Shown here: positions 33,615 to 41,592 of the stretch, one piece after another
Layout of the letters: the number at the start of each line of letters is the position of its first letter
How positions within the stretch are numbered: position 1 is the stretch's first letter
The notes under the pieces: model-generated
Databases searched by the model: none
What the model was told of the DNA's origin: nothing
Seen by the model: the letters and a program-made list of their open reading frames with translations, nothing else
Program-made: the position numbers and the translations under genes
Assembly (NCBI RefSeq): GCF_039534165.1
Contig: NZ_BAAAUX010000010.1
Location: 62,001 to 126,000 of the forward strand
DNA: 64,000 bases
Direction of reading: 5' to 3'
Origin: Saccharopolyspora_D taberi
GTDB taxonomy: Bacteria > Actinomycetota > Actinomycetes > Mycobacteriales > Pseudonocardiaceae

Positions 33615-34687
33615 AGTCGGTTCGCAAGCTCGCGGACGGGCGCGAGATCATCTACTTCGACTCCGATCCGTCCAGGGTGCGCGACGCGGTGGACACCCGG
33701 GACCTGCCCGCGCGGTCCCCGGCCTCGGAGATGCGGCGCGACCCGCTGACCGGGGAGTGGATCGCGATGGCCGCGCACCGGCAGTCGCGCACCTACAAGC
33801 CGCCCGCCGAGCTGTGCCCGCTGTGCCCCAGCGCGCCGGGGCGGCCGAGCGAGATCCCGGAGTCCGACTACGAGGTGGTGGTCTTCGAGAACCAGTTCCC
33901 CTCGTTCGCGCAGGGAATCCCCGGCTCGCTGTCCACTGTGGACGGAATGCCGATGGTGCCGTCGGCGCCGGCCACCGGGCGCTGCGAGGTCGTGTGCTTC
34001 ACCTCGGACCACAACTCGTCCTTCGGCCGGCTCAGCGCGGCGCAGGCCCGCGCGGTCGTCGACGTGTGGGCCGACCGGACCGAGGCGCTGTCCGAAACAC
34101 CGGGCGTCGAGCAGGTCTTCTGCTTCGAGAACCGCGGTGAGGAGATCGGCGTGACCCTGCACCACCCGCACGGGCAGATCTACGGGTACCCGTTCGTCAC
34201 GCCCAGGACGGAGAAGATGCTTGCGGCCGCGGAGGAATACCGCGCCGAGCACGGCAGCCACGTGCTTGGCGACGTCCTCGCGGCCGAGCGCGTCGACGGG
34301 CGGCGGGTGGTCGTCGACTCCCGGCACTGGACGGCCTTCGTGCCCGCCGCGGCGCGCTGGCCGGTCGAGGTGCACGTGGTCCCGCACCGCCAGGTGCCGG
34401 ACCTGGTGGAGCTGACCGACGAGGAGCGCGACGACCTCGCGGCCACTTATCTGGACGTCCTGCGGCGGTTCGACCGGCTCTACGACCGGCCGCTGCCCTA
34501 CATCGCGGCGTGGCACCAGGCGCCGGTCCGGACCGGGCGGGACCTGTCGTGGCTGCACCTCCAGCTGTTCTCGGTCCTGCGCTCGGCGGACAAGCTGAAG
34601 TACCTCGCCGGATCGGAGTCGGGCATGGCGGTGTGGATCAGCGACGTGACCCCCGAGCAGATCGCGGACCGGCTGCGCGCCGCGTGA
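33611..34687 (+). CDS. galT: Galactose-1-phosphate uridylyltransferase
   Basis: 358 residues. GEWIAMAAHRQSRTYKP, CPLCPSAPGRPSEIP with zinc-type cysteines, FENQFPSFA, and the active-site H-P-H in TLHHPHGQIYGYPF are GalT. Late motifs are EVHVVPHRQV and YIAAWHQAPV. GalT swaps UDP between glucose and galactose 1-phosphate in the Leloir pathway. The start overlaps the upstream stop by four bases. No galK or galE is in this window; galU, which makes UDP-glucose, lies at 41593. Confidence 0.94.
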   Translation: MKSVRKLADGREIIYFDSDPSRVRDAVDTRDLPARSPASEMRRDPLTGEWIAMAAHRQSRTYKPPAELCPLCPSAPGRPSEIPESDYEVVVFENQFPSFAQGIPGSLSTVDGMPMVPSAPATGRCEVVCFTSDHNSSFGRLSAAQARAVVDVWADRTEALSETPGVEQVFCFENRGEEIGVTLHHPHGQIYGYPFVTPRTEKMLAAAEEYRAEHGSHVLGDVLAAERVDGRRVVVDSRHWTAFVPAAARWPVEVHVVPHRQVPDLVELTDEERDDLAATYLDVLRRFDRLYDRPLPYIAAWHQAPVRTGRDLSWLHLQLFSVLRSADKLKYLAGSESGMAVWISDVTPEQIADRLRAA

Positions 34688-34729
34688 CTTCGCGCACGGT
34701 GAAGGTTTCCAGGGTGCGGCACAGCAGGA

Positions 34730-34746
34730 TCTCAGGCGCTTCTCAG
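34730..34746 (+). promoter_or_regulatory. Direct-repeat motif upstream of pepD (probable MprA box)
   Basis: TCTCAGGCGCTTCTCAG, 16 of 17 bases identical to the motif before mprA (30571-30587), and 24 bp before the protease start. Together the two sites suggest one regulon. Confidence 0.7.
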
Positions 34747-34769
34747 CTCGGTGCAGGACAGTGAAGGAC

Positions 34770-36785
34770 ATGACCGACCAGACCCCGGGCTCCGCCGGCG
34801 ACCGACCGGAGGAGCCGCAATCGCAGGCAGCGCACCAGGCCGCGGGGGATGCCGCGACCGTCCCGCTGGCGGGCGGGGCTCCGAAGCGGCCGGAGGACGC
34901 GGAGCAGCCGGGGGCTGCGGAGCCGTCGGAGGCCGCTGCGGAGGCAGGCGTCCCCGGTCGGGAGCCAGGCGTCGCCGGGCAGCGGGCGAGCGTCGGTGAG
35001 CAGACGGGCGCTGCCGATCAGCAGTGGGGTGCTGATCGGCAGCAACCGGGGACCGCCGATCAGCCCGCAGGCCAGTACCCGGGTGCTGCGGGTCAGTCCG
35101 CAGGTGTCGCAGGCCAATACCCGGGTGCCGCGGGCCAGTCCGCAGACACTGCCGGCCAGCACTCAGGTGCGGCAGCAGTCCAACACCCCGGCGCTGCAGG
35201 CCAGTACCCCGGCGCTGCGGGTCAGTCCGGAGACGCTGCGGGCCAGCATTCCGGTGCGGCGGCAGGCCAGTACCCCAGTGCTGCGGGCCAGTACCCGGGT
35301 GCTGCGGGTCAGTCCGGAGACGCTGCGGGCCAGCATTCCGGTGCGGCAGCAGCCCAGACCCCCGGCGCTGCAGGCCAACACCCCGGTGCTGCGGGTCAGC
35401 CCGACGACGCCGCGAGCCAGCACTCGGGTGCCGCCGGTCAGCCGGGTGCCGCCCAGCCGGGTTCCGCTGGTCATCAGCCGGGCGCTGCTGGTGCAGGTTC
35501 CGGTTCCGGTCAGCCGGAGCAGCCCCGGTCGCCCTGGGCGGCCCCGACGGGCCAGGCCGGGCAACCGGGTCAGCGACCGCACCACACCCAGCAGTTCGCG
35601 CAGCAGGAGCCGCACGGTCAGCAGTACCAGGGGCAGGCGCCGTACTCGGCGCAGCAGTACGGCGGTTTCCAGCCGATGAACCCCGTGGCGCCCCAGCGGA
35701 CCTCCGCCCCGGCCCGGCAGAGCCGGATGCTGGTGGGCGCGGTCGCGCTGGCGCTGGTCGCCGCGCTCGTCGGCGGTGGGGTCGGCGGCTTCGTCGGTTT
35801 CCAGCTCGGCGCCGGCAACCGCCCGGGACCGACCGCGCTCGACGAATCGCGGCCCGCGCGCAGCGCGAGCACCGCGCCGCCCGGGTCGGTGCAGCAGGTC
35901 GCCGAGCGGGTGCTGCCCAGCGTCGTCCAGTTGCAGGTGCAGAGCGCGCAGGGTTCCGGTGAGGGATCGGGCATCGTGATCAGCCAGGACGGCTACATCC
36001 TCACCAACAACCACGTCGCCGAGGGCGCGCAGGCCGGTCGGATGACCGCGTCCTTCCACGACAACCGGACCGCGCCGGTCAAGGTCGTGGGCACCGATCC
36101 GAACTCCGACCTCGCCGTGGTCAAAGCCGACATCACCGGTCTGACCCCGGCGTCGCTGGGCCGCTCCGACGATCTGCCGGTCGGTGCTCCGGTGGTGGCC
36201 ATCGGTTCGCCGTTCGGCCTTTCCGGGACCGTGACCAGCGGGATCATCAGCGCCAAGGACCGTCCGGTCCGCGCGGGCGGCGAGCAGGGCAGCCAGGCCA
36301 GCGTGCTCAACGCGCTGCAGACCGACGCGGCGATCAACCCGGGCAACTCCGGTGGACCGCTGGTCGACATGGACGGCAACGTCGTCGGCATCAACTCCGC
36401 CATCTACAGCCCGGGCTCGGGTCAGCAGCAGGCCGGTTCGGTGGGACTCGGCTTCGCGATCCCGATCGACCAGGCCAAGCGCACTTCCAACGAGCTGATC
36501 ACGACCGGCAAGGCGACCCAGACGACACTCGGCGTGATGATCACGGGCGCCAACCGCCCGGGTGCTCTGATCGCCAAGGTCGTCCCGGGCGGCGCCGCCG
36601 AGCAGGCCGGACTGCGTCCCGGCGAGCTGATTACCAAGCTCGGCGACCGGGTGATCCACGACCCGGACGAGCTGATCGCCGCGGTCCGCTCGCACCTCCC
36701 GGGCCAGCAGGTCCCGGTGACCGTCATGGACGGCAGCGGTGGCGAACGCACCGTCGGGGTCACGCTGACCGGCGAGAAGAACTGA
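34770..36785 (+). CDS. pepD: HtrA/PepD-type membrane serine protease with a long repeat-rich N-terminus
   Basis: 671 residues. Residues 1 to about 310 are low-complexity (Gln, Ala, Gly, Pro) with degenerate AGQYPGAA/AGQHSGAA repeats. A membrane helix follows (about 319-345, LVGAVALALVAALVGGGVGG). The trypsin-like domain has His in LTNNHVAEG (about 412), Asp in NSDLAVVKA (about 446) and Ser in GNSGGPLVD (about 525), and a PDZ domain ends the protein (AGLRPGELITKLGDRVI). HtrA proteins degrade or refold misfolded extracytoplasmic proteins. An MprA-type box precedes it. Start ATG 34770 or GTG 34761. Confidence 0.93.
   Translation: MTDQTPGSAGDRPEEPQSQAAHQAAGDAATVPLAGGAPKRPEDAEQPGAAEPSEAAAEAGVPGREPGVAGQRASVGEQTGAADQQWGADRQQPGTADQPAGQYPGAAGQSAGVAGQYPGAAGQSADTAGQHSGAAAVQHPGAAGQYPGAAGQSGDAAGQHSGAAAGQYPSAAGQYPGAAGQSGDAAGQHSGAAAAQTPGAAGQHPGAAGQPDDAASQHSGAAGQPGAAQPGSAGHQPGAAGAGSGSGQPEQPRSPWAAPTGQAGQPGQRPHHTQQFAQQEPHGQQYQGQAPYSAQQYGGFQPMNPVAPQRTSAPARQSRMLVGAVALALVAALVGGGVGGFVGFQLGAGNRPGPTALDESRPARSASTAPPGSVQQVAERVLPSVVQLQVQSAQGSGEGSGIVISQDGYILTNNHVAEGAQAGRMTASFHDNRTAPVKVVGTDPNSDLAVVKADITGLTPASLGRSDDLPVGAPVVAIGSPFGLSGTVTSGIISAKDRPVRAGGEQGSQASVLNALQTDAAINPGNSGGPLVDMDGNVVGINSAIYSPGSGQQQAGSVGLGFAIPIDQAKRTSNELITTGKATQTTLGVMITGANRPGALIAKVVPGGAAEQAGLRPGELITKLGDRVIHDPDELIAAVRSHLPGQQVPVTVMDGSGGERTVGVTLTGEKN
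35060..35470 (+). repeat. In-frame repeats in pepD (Gln/Ala/Gly/Pro-rich)
   Basis: About 17 degenerate copies of a 7-8 residue unit of type AGQ(Y/H/S)PGAA; a larger unit of 87 bp is almost exactly repeated (compare 35221-35260 with 35308-35347). High identity at DNA level indicates recent duplication and likely length variation. Confidence 0.85.
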
Positions 36786-37054
36786 CATGACCAGACCCGC
36801 GGCCGATCCGCTCGGCCGCGCCACGCCGATCGCGCCGGGACCGCATGCCCCCTCCGCGCCTCCCGGCGCGATCGGCGTTCAAGACCCCCGCGCCGGCGAA
36901 GCGGCGCGGCTTCCGGGTTCTCATGCCTGACAAGGAGAGTTTCGGCAGGATGTCCGATTTCACAGGCAGCATCGTTCCCCGTCGGTTGCGCGGTCTTGAG
37001 CGATCCGACTCACAGGATCTGACCGACGAGGTCCTTGCCACTACGGTGACCGAT

Positions 37055-37555
37055 ATGGAACGCAGCGCGCAGCGGTTGGGGCGAGCTCTGGTGGTCATCG
37101 TGGACGACCGGGTCGCCCAGGGCGAACAGGACGACAGCATCGGTCCGCTGGTGACCGAGCTGCTGGAGGAAGCCGGGTTCATCGTCGACGGCAGCGTCGC
37201 GGTGGCCGGCGAGACGGTGGACATCCGCAACGCGCTGAACACGGCGGTCATCGGCGGGGTGGACGTGGTGATCACGGTCGGCGGCACCGGGGTGTCGCCC
37301 CGGGACGTCACGCCCGACGCGACCGCGGGTGTTCTCGACCGGCCGATCCCGGGCATCGCGGAGGCGCTGCGGGCCTCCGGGCTGGCGGCCGGTGCGGTGG
37401 ACGCGGGGGTGTCGCGCGGGCTGGTCGGTGTTTCCGGCAGCACGCTCGTGGTGAACCTCGCGGGCTCGCGGTCGGCGGTGCGCGACGGCATGGCCACGCT
37501 GAGCCCGCTGGTCACGCACGTGATCGAGCAGCTGTCCGGTCTCGAACCGGCCTGA
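37055..37555 (+). CDS. moaB2: MoaB2-like molybdopterin-binding protein
   Basis: 166 residues from ATG 37055. GRALVVIVDDRVAQGEQDDS, LLEEAGFIVDG, DVVITVGGTGVSPRDVTPDAT and GVSGSTLVVNLAGS are the MoaB/MogA fold, which adenylylates molybdopterin. The order pepD-moaB2 equals that of mycobacteria. The frame is open upstream to an ATG at 36950 (and beyond), but GC at third positions drops sharply there, so that part looks untranslated; TACGGT seven bases before 37055 could be a -10 element of a leaderless mRNA. Confidence 0.85.
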   Translation: MERSAQRLGRALVVIVDDRVAQGEQDDSIGPLVTELLEEAGFIVDGSVAVAGETVDIRNALNTAVIGGVDVVITVGGTGVSPRDVTPDATAGVLDRPIPGIAEALRASGLAAGAVDAGVSRGLVGVSGSTLVVNLAGSRSAVRDGMATLSPLVTHVIEQLSGLEPA

Positions 37556-37568
37556 CCCCAAGCAGCAG

Positions 37569-37603
37569 AACGCGGCGGCGCCCGAGGTGGGCGCCGCCGC
37601 GTT
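37569..37603. terminator. 15-bp hairpin between moaB2 and MT0933-type gene
   Basis: A perfect 15-bp stem (37569-37583 with 37589-37603) around loop GAGGT, between convergent stop codons. Very stable; no U-tract. Confidence 0.75.
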
Positions 37604-37615
37604 GGTGTTCCGCGG

Positions 37616-37957
37616 TCAGGAGGACTTCGGCGGCTGCTCCGAGCCGGGCTCGTCCTTCCTGGAGTCCTGCGGGCCCTTGTCCTGCGGCCCCTTGTCCTGC
37701 TGGCCCTTGTCCTGCGGGGTCGCGTCCGGGCCGGCCGAGGATCCGCCCGGCGACTGCTCGTCGCGCTTGAGCATGCCCTCGACCTTGCTGCTGACGCTCT
37801 CGATCTTGTCGTGGTACTTGCCGCCGGTGGCCTTGTCCAGGCCTGACTTGGCGGCGTCGAGTCCCTTCGCAGCGTTGGGACCCGCCTTCTCCGCGAGATC
37901 CTCCGCCTTGGTCCTGGCCTGCTGGGCCAGTTCCTTGGCCTTGTCCAAGAATCCCAT
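37616..37957 (-). CDS. MT0933/Rv0909-like antitoxin-type small protein
   Basis: 113 residues. MGFLDKAKELAQQARTKAED, then LAEKAGPNAAKGLDAAKSGLDKATGGKY, is a Lys/Ala-rich amphipathic helix typical of the MT0933-like antitoxin family (PF14013). The C-terminal half is disordered with PQDKG repeats. In Mycobacterium tuberculosis Rv0909 pairs with toxin Rv0910; no toxin gene is adjacent here, and many actinobacterial homologs are solitary. GGGAGGC is well placed before the ATG. Call by composition and family length. Confidence 0.7.
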   Translation of the reverse strand: MGFLDKAKELAQQARTKAEDLAEKAGPNAAKGLDAAKSGLDKATGGKYHDKIESVSSKVEGMLKRDEQSPGGSSAGPDATPQDKGQQDKGPQDKGPQDSRKDEPGSEQPPKSS

Positions 37958-38161
37958 CCGTTGCCTCCCGTGGCTGGTGCGACGCCGCTGGGGGCCGGTC
38001 CGGCCGCGTTCGGCGTCCGGTTCACCGCTCGCGCGGACACGACCTGCCATCGCCGGGCGTTTGCCCGTTATGTCCATGGTGGCACCGTGATCGGCTCAGG
38101 CCAAAAAGCACCTGGTGGAACGGCGCGTCGCCACCTCGCCGAGGTGGGGGACCATGGTGGT

Positions 38162-38332
38162 GTGACGGAGCAGGACAAGACCGCGTCGGAGCGCAGGCGC
38201 CGGCTCGCCGAGATCTTCGGGGACGTGCTCCCCGAGACGACCTCGGACGAGCGGCCCGAGCGTCCGCCAGCGTCGAACGAGACCGAGCGCTGGTACCGGG
38301 AGAACCGGCCACCGCACCACGACGGTCGCTGA
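38162..38332 (+). CDS. Small conserved actinobacterial protein (56 residues)
   Basis: GTG 38162 encodes MTEQDKTASERRRRLAEIFG, DVLPETTSDERPERPPASNE and TERWYRENRPPHHDGR. The pattern RRRRLAEIFGDVLPETTSDE...WYRENRPPHH resembles small proteins of unknown function that I recall as conserved across actinomycetes. It is soluble and charged. It faces away from the antitoxin-like gene and is followed by the degenerate repeat region. Confidence 0.75.
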   Translation: MTEQDKTASERRRRLAEIFGDVLPETTSDERPERPPASNETERWYRENRPPHHDGR

Positions 38333-39147
38333 CGCGCGCCCGCGCGACGGCCGCTGACGTGTCGCGCACCGTGGCCGCCGCCGGGGGTGCCGCCTGGGGG
38401 TGCCGACCACCGCGAGGGCCGCTGACTTCCCGCGTCGGGAGGCTCGCCGACGGGCACCTGCGCCACGACGCTCGCTGACGCGTACCTGCGCCACGACGCG
38501 CTGGCGCGTCCCGCGCCACGGCCGCCGCCGACGTGTCGGGCACCGCGAGAGTTGCTGATGCGTTTCCGCACCTTGGCCGCCGCTGGGACACCGCGACGGG
38601 TTGCTGACGTGTCCCGCCACGGCCACCGCTGACGCACCGGACACCGCGAGGGCCGCTGATGCGTGCCTCTGCGATGGCCGCCGCCGGCGCGCCGGATACC
38701 GCGATGGCGGTTGATGCGGTCCCCCGCGATGGCCGCCGATGACGCGCGGGACACCGCGACGGCGGTTGATGCGGTCCTCTGCGTTGGCGGCCGCTGGTGC
38801 GCCGGATACCGCGAGGGCCGTTGATGCGTTGCCCTGCGATGGCCGCCGCTGGCGCGGGATACCGCGACGGTTGCTGATGCGGTCCCTCACGTTGGCCGCC
38901 GCTGACGTGTCGGGCACCGAGACGGTCGCTGGTGCGGTCCTCGTCATGGCCACCTGGCGTGCCCCGCGAACCATGACCGCTGCTGGCGCGACTGGTCGCA
39001 CAAGATCAAGTCTGGCTGGCTCGGGTGCGCCTGTCGCTGGTCAGGGTCGGTGGATCGTGCCGGGGCACTCCATCGTGGGGTCGCCGCCGGGCAGGTGGGC
39101 CGGCTGGGGGACGGCCCACCTGCGTCGGTGTGCGCAGTTGGGTGTGC
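38333..39147. repeat. Degenerate ~54-bp minisatellite next to mscL
   Basis: About 660 bp (38335-39000) is built from imperfect units of about 54-55 bp of the type 'GATACCGCGATGGCGGTTGATGCGGTC...GATGGCCGCC...GCGCGCCG'. The element GA(C/T)ACCGCGA recurs at about 38640, 38696, 38750, 38805 and 38859; copies further left are more diverged. Because the unit is near a multiple of three, several frames stay open, but codon use and lack of a start signal argue against coding. The last 140 bp before the mscL stop are unique. Confidence 0.75.
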
Positions 39148-39600
39148 TCAGTTCTGCGAAGCCTTCTGGGGCTCGTCGCGCTCCTCGCCGGCGAGGCCCT
39201 TCACCGGGGGCAGGCCCTGCTGGCGGCGGAGCAGATCGCGGATTTCCTGGAGCAGTTCGACGTCGGTCGGGTCGACCTCCTCTTCCTGGCCCTTCTTGCG
39301 CCGCTCCTGGATGGTCTTCATCGGCAGCACGAACAGGAAGTAGACGACCGCCGCGGTGATGAAGAACGTGATCACCGCGTTGATGACCTGGGCGATGTCG
39401 ATGATCGCCTGGTCGTTCCCGGCCACCAGCTGGTAGGAGAGCCCGGTGACGTTGCCACCGCCGGTGGCCGCGATCAGGGGCTTGATGATGCTGGTGGTGA
39501 ACGCCGTGACCAGCGCGGTGAACGCACTGCCGACGACCACCGCGACGGCCAGGTCGATCACGTTGCCGCGCATCAGGAAGTCTTTGAAGCCCTTGAGCAC
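39148..39600 (-). CDS. mscL: Large-conductance mechanosensitive channel MscL
   Basis: 150 residues. MLKGFKDFLMRGNVIDLAVA is the conserved amphipathic start plus the first helix (VVVGSAFTALVTAFTTSIIKPLI); helix 2 is VINAVITFFITAAVVYFLFV, and a charged C-terminal bundle follows. MscL opens under high membrane tension to release solutes on osmotic downshock. GTG start. It occupies the same place as in mycobacteria, after moaB2 in opposite orientation. Confidence 0.97.
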   Translation of the reverse strand: MLKGFKDFLMRGNVIDLAVAVVVGSAFTALVTAFTTSIIKPLIAATGGGNVTGLSYQLVAGNDQAIIDIAQVINAVITFFITAAVVYFLFVLPMKTIQERRKKGQEEEVDPTDVELLQEIRDLLRRQQGLPPVKGLAGEERDEPQKASQN

Positions 39601-39686
39601 AGGTGTTCCTTTCCACGTTCGGGGACCGTCCGTTCTCCCGGACGGGCGATCTGGAGACTGATGGGGGAAGGAGTCATGACGACTGC

Positions 39687-40328
39687 TCAGCGGAGGGTAA
39701 CGGTGACCGAACGGGTGATGGAGGCTGTGGCGACCGCCGGTGCCAGCTGTTCCGGTAACCCGACGACGATGAGTCTGCCCTGGTCACGTTGCTCGCCCGG
39801 AGGACGAACAGAGATCACCGGAGCCCGCTCGGCCAGCACCGAACTATTACCCGATCGGGTGGCGGTTGTGACCAGGTCCACCCGGCGGCCCGGGTACAGC
39901 AGGTCGGCTATGTCCGGATCCTCCAGCCGCACCGGAACCGCCGCATGCCCCGCGTCGCCGGTTGTCAGCGCGGTCTGCGCCGGACCGGCGAGGCGGACGT
40001 CGGTCAGCGGTTCCCCGCGGCGTGACGCCGAACCCAGGACACGGCCCTCCGCGGCGTTCAGCTGGTTCAGCGCGCCTCCTGGCACGAGTTCGAGGGGCAT
40101 GCTCCGCTCGGCCAGGTCCTCGCGGGCGAGGACGTGACCGGGTGGGAGATCGCGAGCCGCGACGAGCACCGGAGCCTCCGAGGCTTCCGGGCCTGGTCTC
40201 GGTTGTATGGCGAGCATCGCCGCGAGCAACGTCAGCACCACCGCGGTCGCTCGCCGGAGAAGCACGATCTGTGCGTACCGCCCGTCGGGCAGCAGGTTGC
40301 GCAGACGCGATTCCGTTTTCGTCCCCAT
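39687..40328 (-). CDS. SAF-domain (CpaB/RcpC-like) membrane protein
   Basis: 213 residues. One N-terminal membrane helix (IVLLRRATAVVLTLLAAMLA) followed by an SAF domain: VLVAARDLPPGHVLAREDLAE and GRVLGSASRRGEPLTDVRL. This looks like the CpaB/RcpC pilus-assembly family, but no pilus genes are here, and the same orphan position (between mscL and fmdB) occurs in mycobacteria. The function of this orphan form is not known to me. Confidence 0.85.
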   Translation of the reverse strand: MGTKTESRLRNLLPDGRYAQIVLLRRATAVVLTLLAAMLAIQPRPGPEASEAPVLVAARDLPPGHVLAREDLAERSMPLELVPGGALNQLNAAEGRVLGSASRRGEPLTDVRLAGPAQTALTTGDAGHAAVPVRLEDPDIADLLYPGRRVDLVTTATRSGNSSVLAERAPVISVRPPGEQRDQGRLIVVGLPEQLAPAVATASITRSVTVTLR

Positions 40329-40483
40329 GGCTGTCTCCTGCCTGGTCAGAGTTGATCTGACATCGACGCTAGGGCGAGCCTGCGATCTCGGGCAGGGTCA
40401 GTTTTCGAACCTGTGGACAAACCTGTGCCCTGTGGATAACTCACGGGCAGGCGGGCAGCGGCCACCGGGCCAACGGGCGCAAG

Positions 40484-40512
40484 AAAAAGCCGCCGACCGG
40501 GCGGTCGGCGGC
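40484..40512 (-). terminator. Intrinsic terminator after the FmdB gene
   Basis: Read on the minus strand, an 11-bp stem (40502-40512 with 40489-40499) is followed by TTTTT (40484-40488). It lies 16 bp past the FmdB-family stop. Confidence 0.85.
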
Positions 40513-40527
40513 TGACGAGCGGACGGC

Positions 40528-40860
40528 TCAGGAAGCGGCGGCGGCCTTCGTCGAGGACGAGCTCGACGACGAAGATGACGAAGATGACGAGCCCGAAGAC
40601 GACGAGGTCGAGGAGCTGCTGCTCGACGAGTCGCCGGAACTCGACGAGGAGGAAGACGAGGTCGAGCCGGTGTTGCTCGAGCTGGAGCGGTTGTCGGTCC
40701 GGTAGAAACCGCTGCCCTTGAACACGATGCCCACGGCGTTGAACAGCTTGCGGAGACGGCCCGTGCACTCGGGGCACTTGGTCAGCGAGTCCTCGCTGAA
40801 GGACTGCACCGCTTCGAAGCGGTGGTCGCACTCAGTGCATGCGTACTGGTACGTGGGCAC
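40528..40860 (-). CDS. FmdB-family zinc-ribbon protein with polyserine tail
   Basis: 110 residues from GTG 40860 (GGAGG eight bases upstream). MPTYQYACTECDHRFEAVQS and KCPECTGRLRKLFNAVGIVF form the CxxC...CxxC zinc ribbon of FmdB/Rv0991c proteins, and GSGFYRTDNR ends the domain. The last 45 or so residues are nearly all serine with a few Thr and Gly. Rv0991c is a redox-sensitive chaperone in M. tuberculosis, active when the zinc cysteines oxidise. The Ser tail is longer than I would expect and may vary. Confidence 0.92.
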   Translation of the reverse strand: MPTYQYACTECDHRFEAVQSFSEDSLTKCPECTGRLRKLFNAVGIVFKGSGFYRTDNRSSSSNTGSTSSSSSSSSGDSSSSSSSTSSSSGSSSSSSSSSSSSSTKAAAAS

Positions 40861-40958
40861 GGCCGAAACCTCCGACATCTCGGTGTTGGCACTCCTGTGG
40901 GCAGAGTGCCAACACCGATGATGCGTCAAAACGAGTGCGTAGCGCAATTACTCCTACG

Positions 40959-41555
40959 TCACACCGGCAGTGACGTGACGCCACCGTGCGGCGTCAGCAC
41001 CGCGCGCATGCGCACGTCGTGGTCCTCGCCGGGCAGCTCGTCGACGAACTCCTCGTCCCGCACGATCCCGATCAGCGCCGCCTCCGGCGCCGCCATCGGC
41101 AGCGACCGGTCGTAGAACCCGGCGCCCCGGCCGAGCCGGACACCCCGGCGGTCCACCGCCAGGGCCGGGACAAGCACCGCGTCCGCCTGCCCGACCCCTT
41201 CCGGGCCGAGTCGGTCACCGACGGGTTCCAGCAGCCCGTAGCCCGCGGGCGCCAGCGAGTCCGGCCCGGTGTACTCCGCCCAGTCCAGCGGCGACCGGCG
41301 CACCACGATCGGCAGCAGGACCCGGTACCCGGCCGTGCGCAGGTCTTCCAGCAGCTGAGGCGAGCCCGGCTCGTCCCCGACCGGCACGTACGCGCACACG
41401 GTCCTGACGCCGTGATCGCCCATCCAGCCCAAAACCCCCGCGCACAGGGCCGAACTGTCGGCCGAACGTGTGGTTTCCGGGACCGCGCGGCGCCGTTCCA
41501 GCAGCGTGCGACGCCAGTCCGCCTTGCTTTGACACAGATCTCCAAGCGAGGTCAC
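40959..41555 (-). CDS. 5-formyltetrahydrofolate cyclo-ligase
   Basis: About 198 residues from GTG 41555. QSKADWRRTLLERRRAVPET is the basic N-terminal ATP-binding start, VRTVCAYVPVGDEPGSPQLL and PIVVRRSPLDWAEY are core strands, and the signature RLGRGAGFYDRSLP (G-x-G-x-Y-D family loop) is present. The enzyme converts 5-formyl-THF to 5,10-methenyl-THF using ATP. It is divergent from galU with 37 bp between starts, so the promoters overlap. Confidence 0.92.
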   Translation of the reverse strand: MTSLGDLCQSKADWRRTLLERRRAVPETTRSADSSALCAGVLGWMGDHGVRTVCAYVPVGDEPGSPQLLEDLRTAGYRVLLPIVVRRSPLDWAEYTGPDSLAPAGYGLLEPVGDRLGPEGVGQADAVLVPALAVDRRGVRLGRGAGFYDRSLPMAAPEAALIGIVRDEEFVDELPGEDHDVRMRAVLTPHGGVTSLPV

Positions 41556-41592
41556 AGCCTCACTGTAGGTTCGCCCGATAGGCTCTGCGGCC

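Noticed and set aside
37616..37957. Complete toxin-antitoxin pair
   Set aside because: The Rv0909-like gene has no toxin gene on either side; the neighbour at 38162 is divergent and unlike known toxins.
38096..39001. A 301-residue minus-strand protein over the minisatellite
   Set aside because: Arg/Ser/Ala-rich repeat translation, no start signal, and comparable open frames on the other strand; best seen as non-coding.
39687..40328. Part of a Flp/Tad pilus locus
   Set aside because: Although the SAF protein looks like CpaB, no other pilus genes are near and the orphan position is conserved in mycobacteria.
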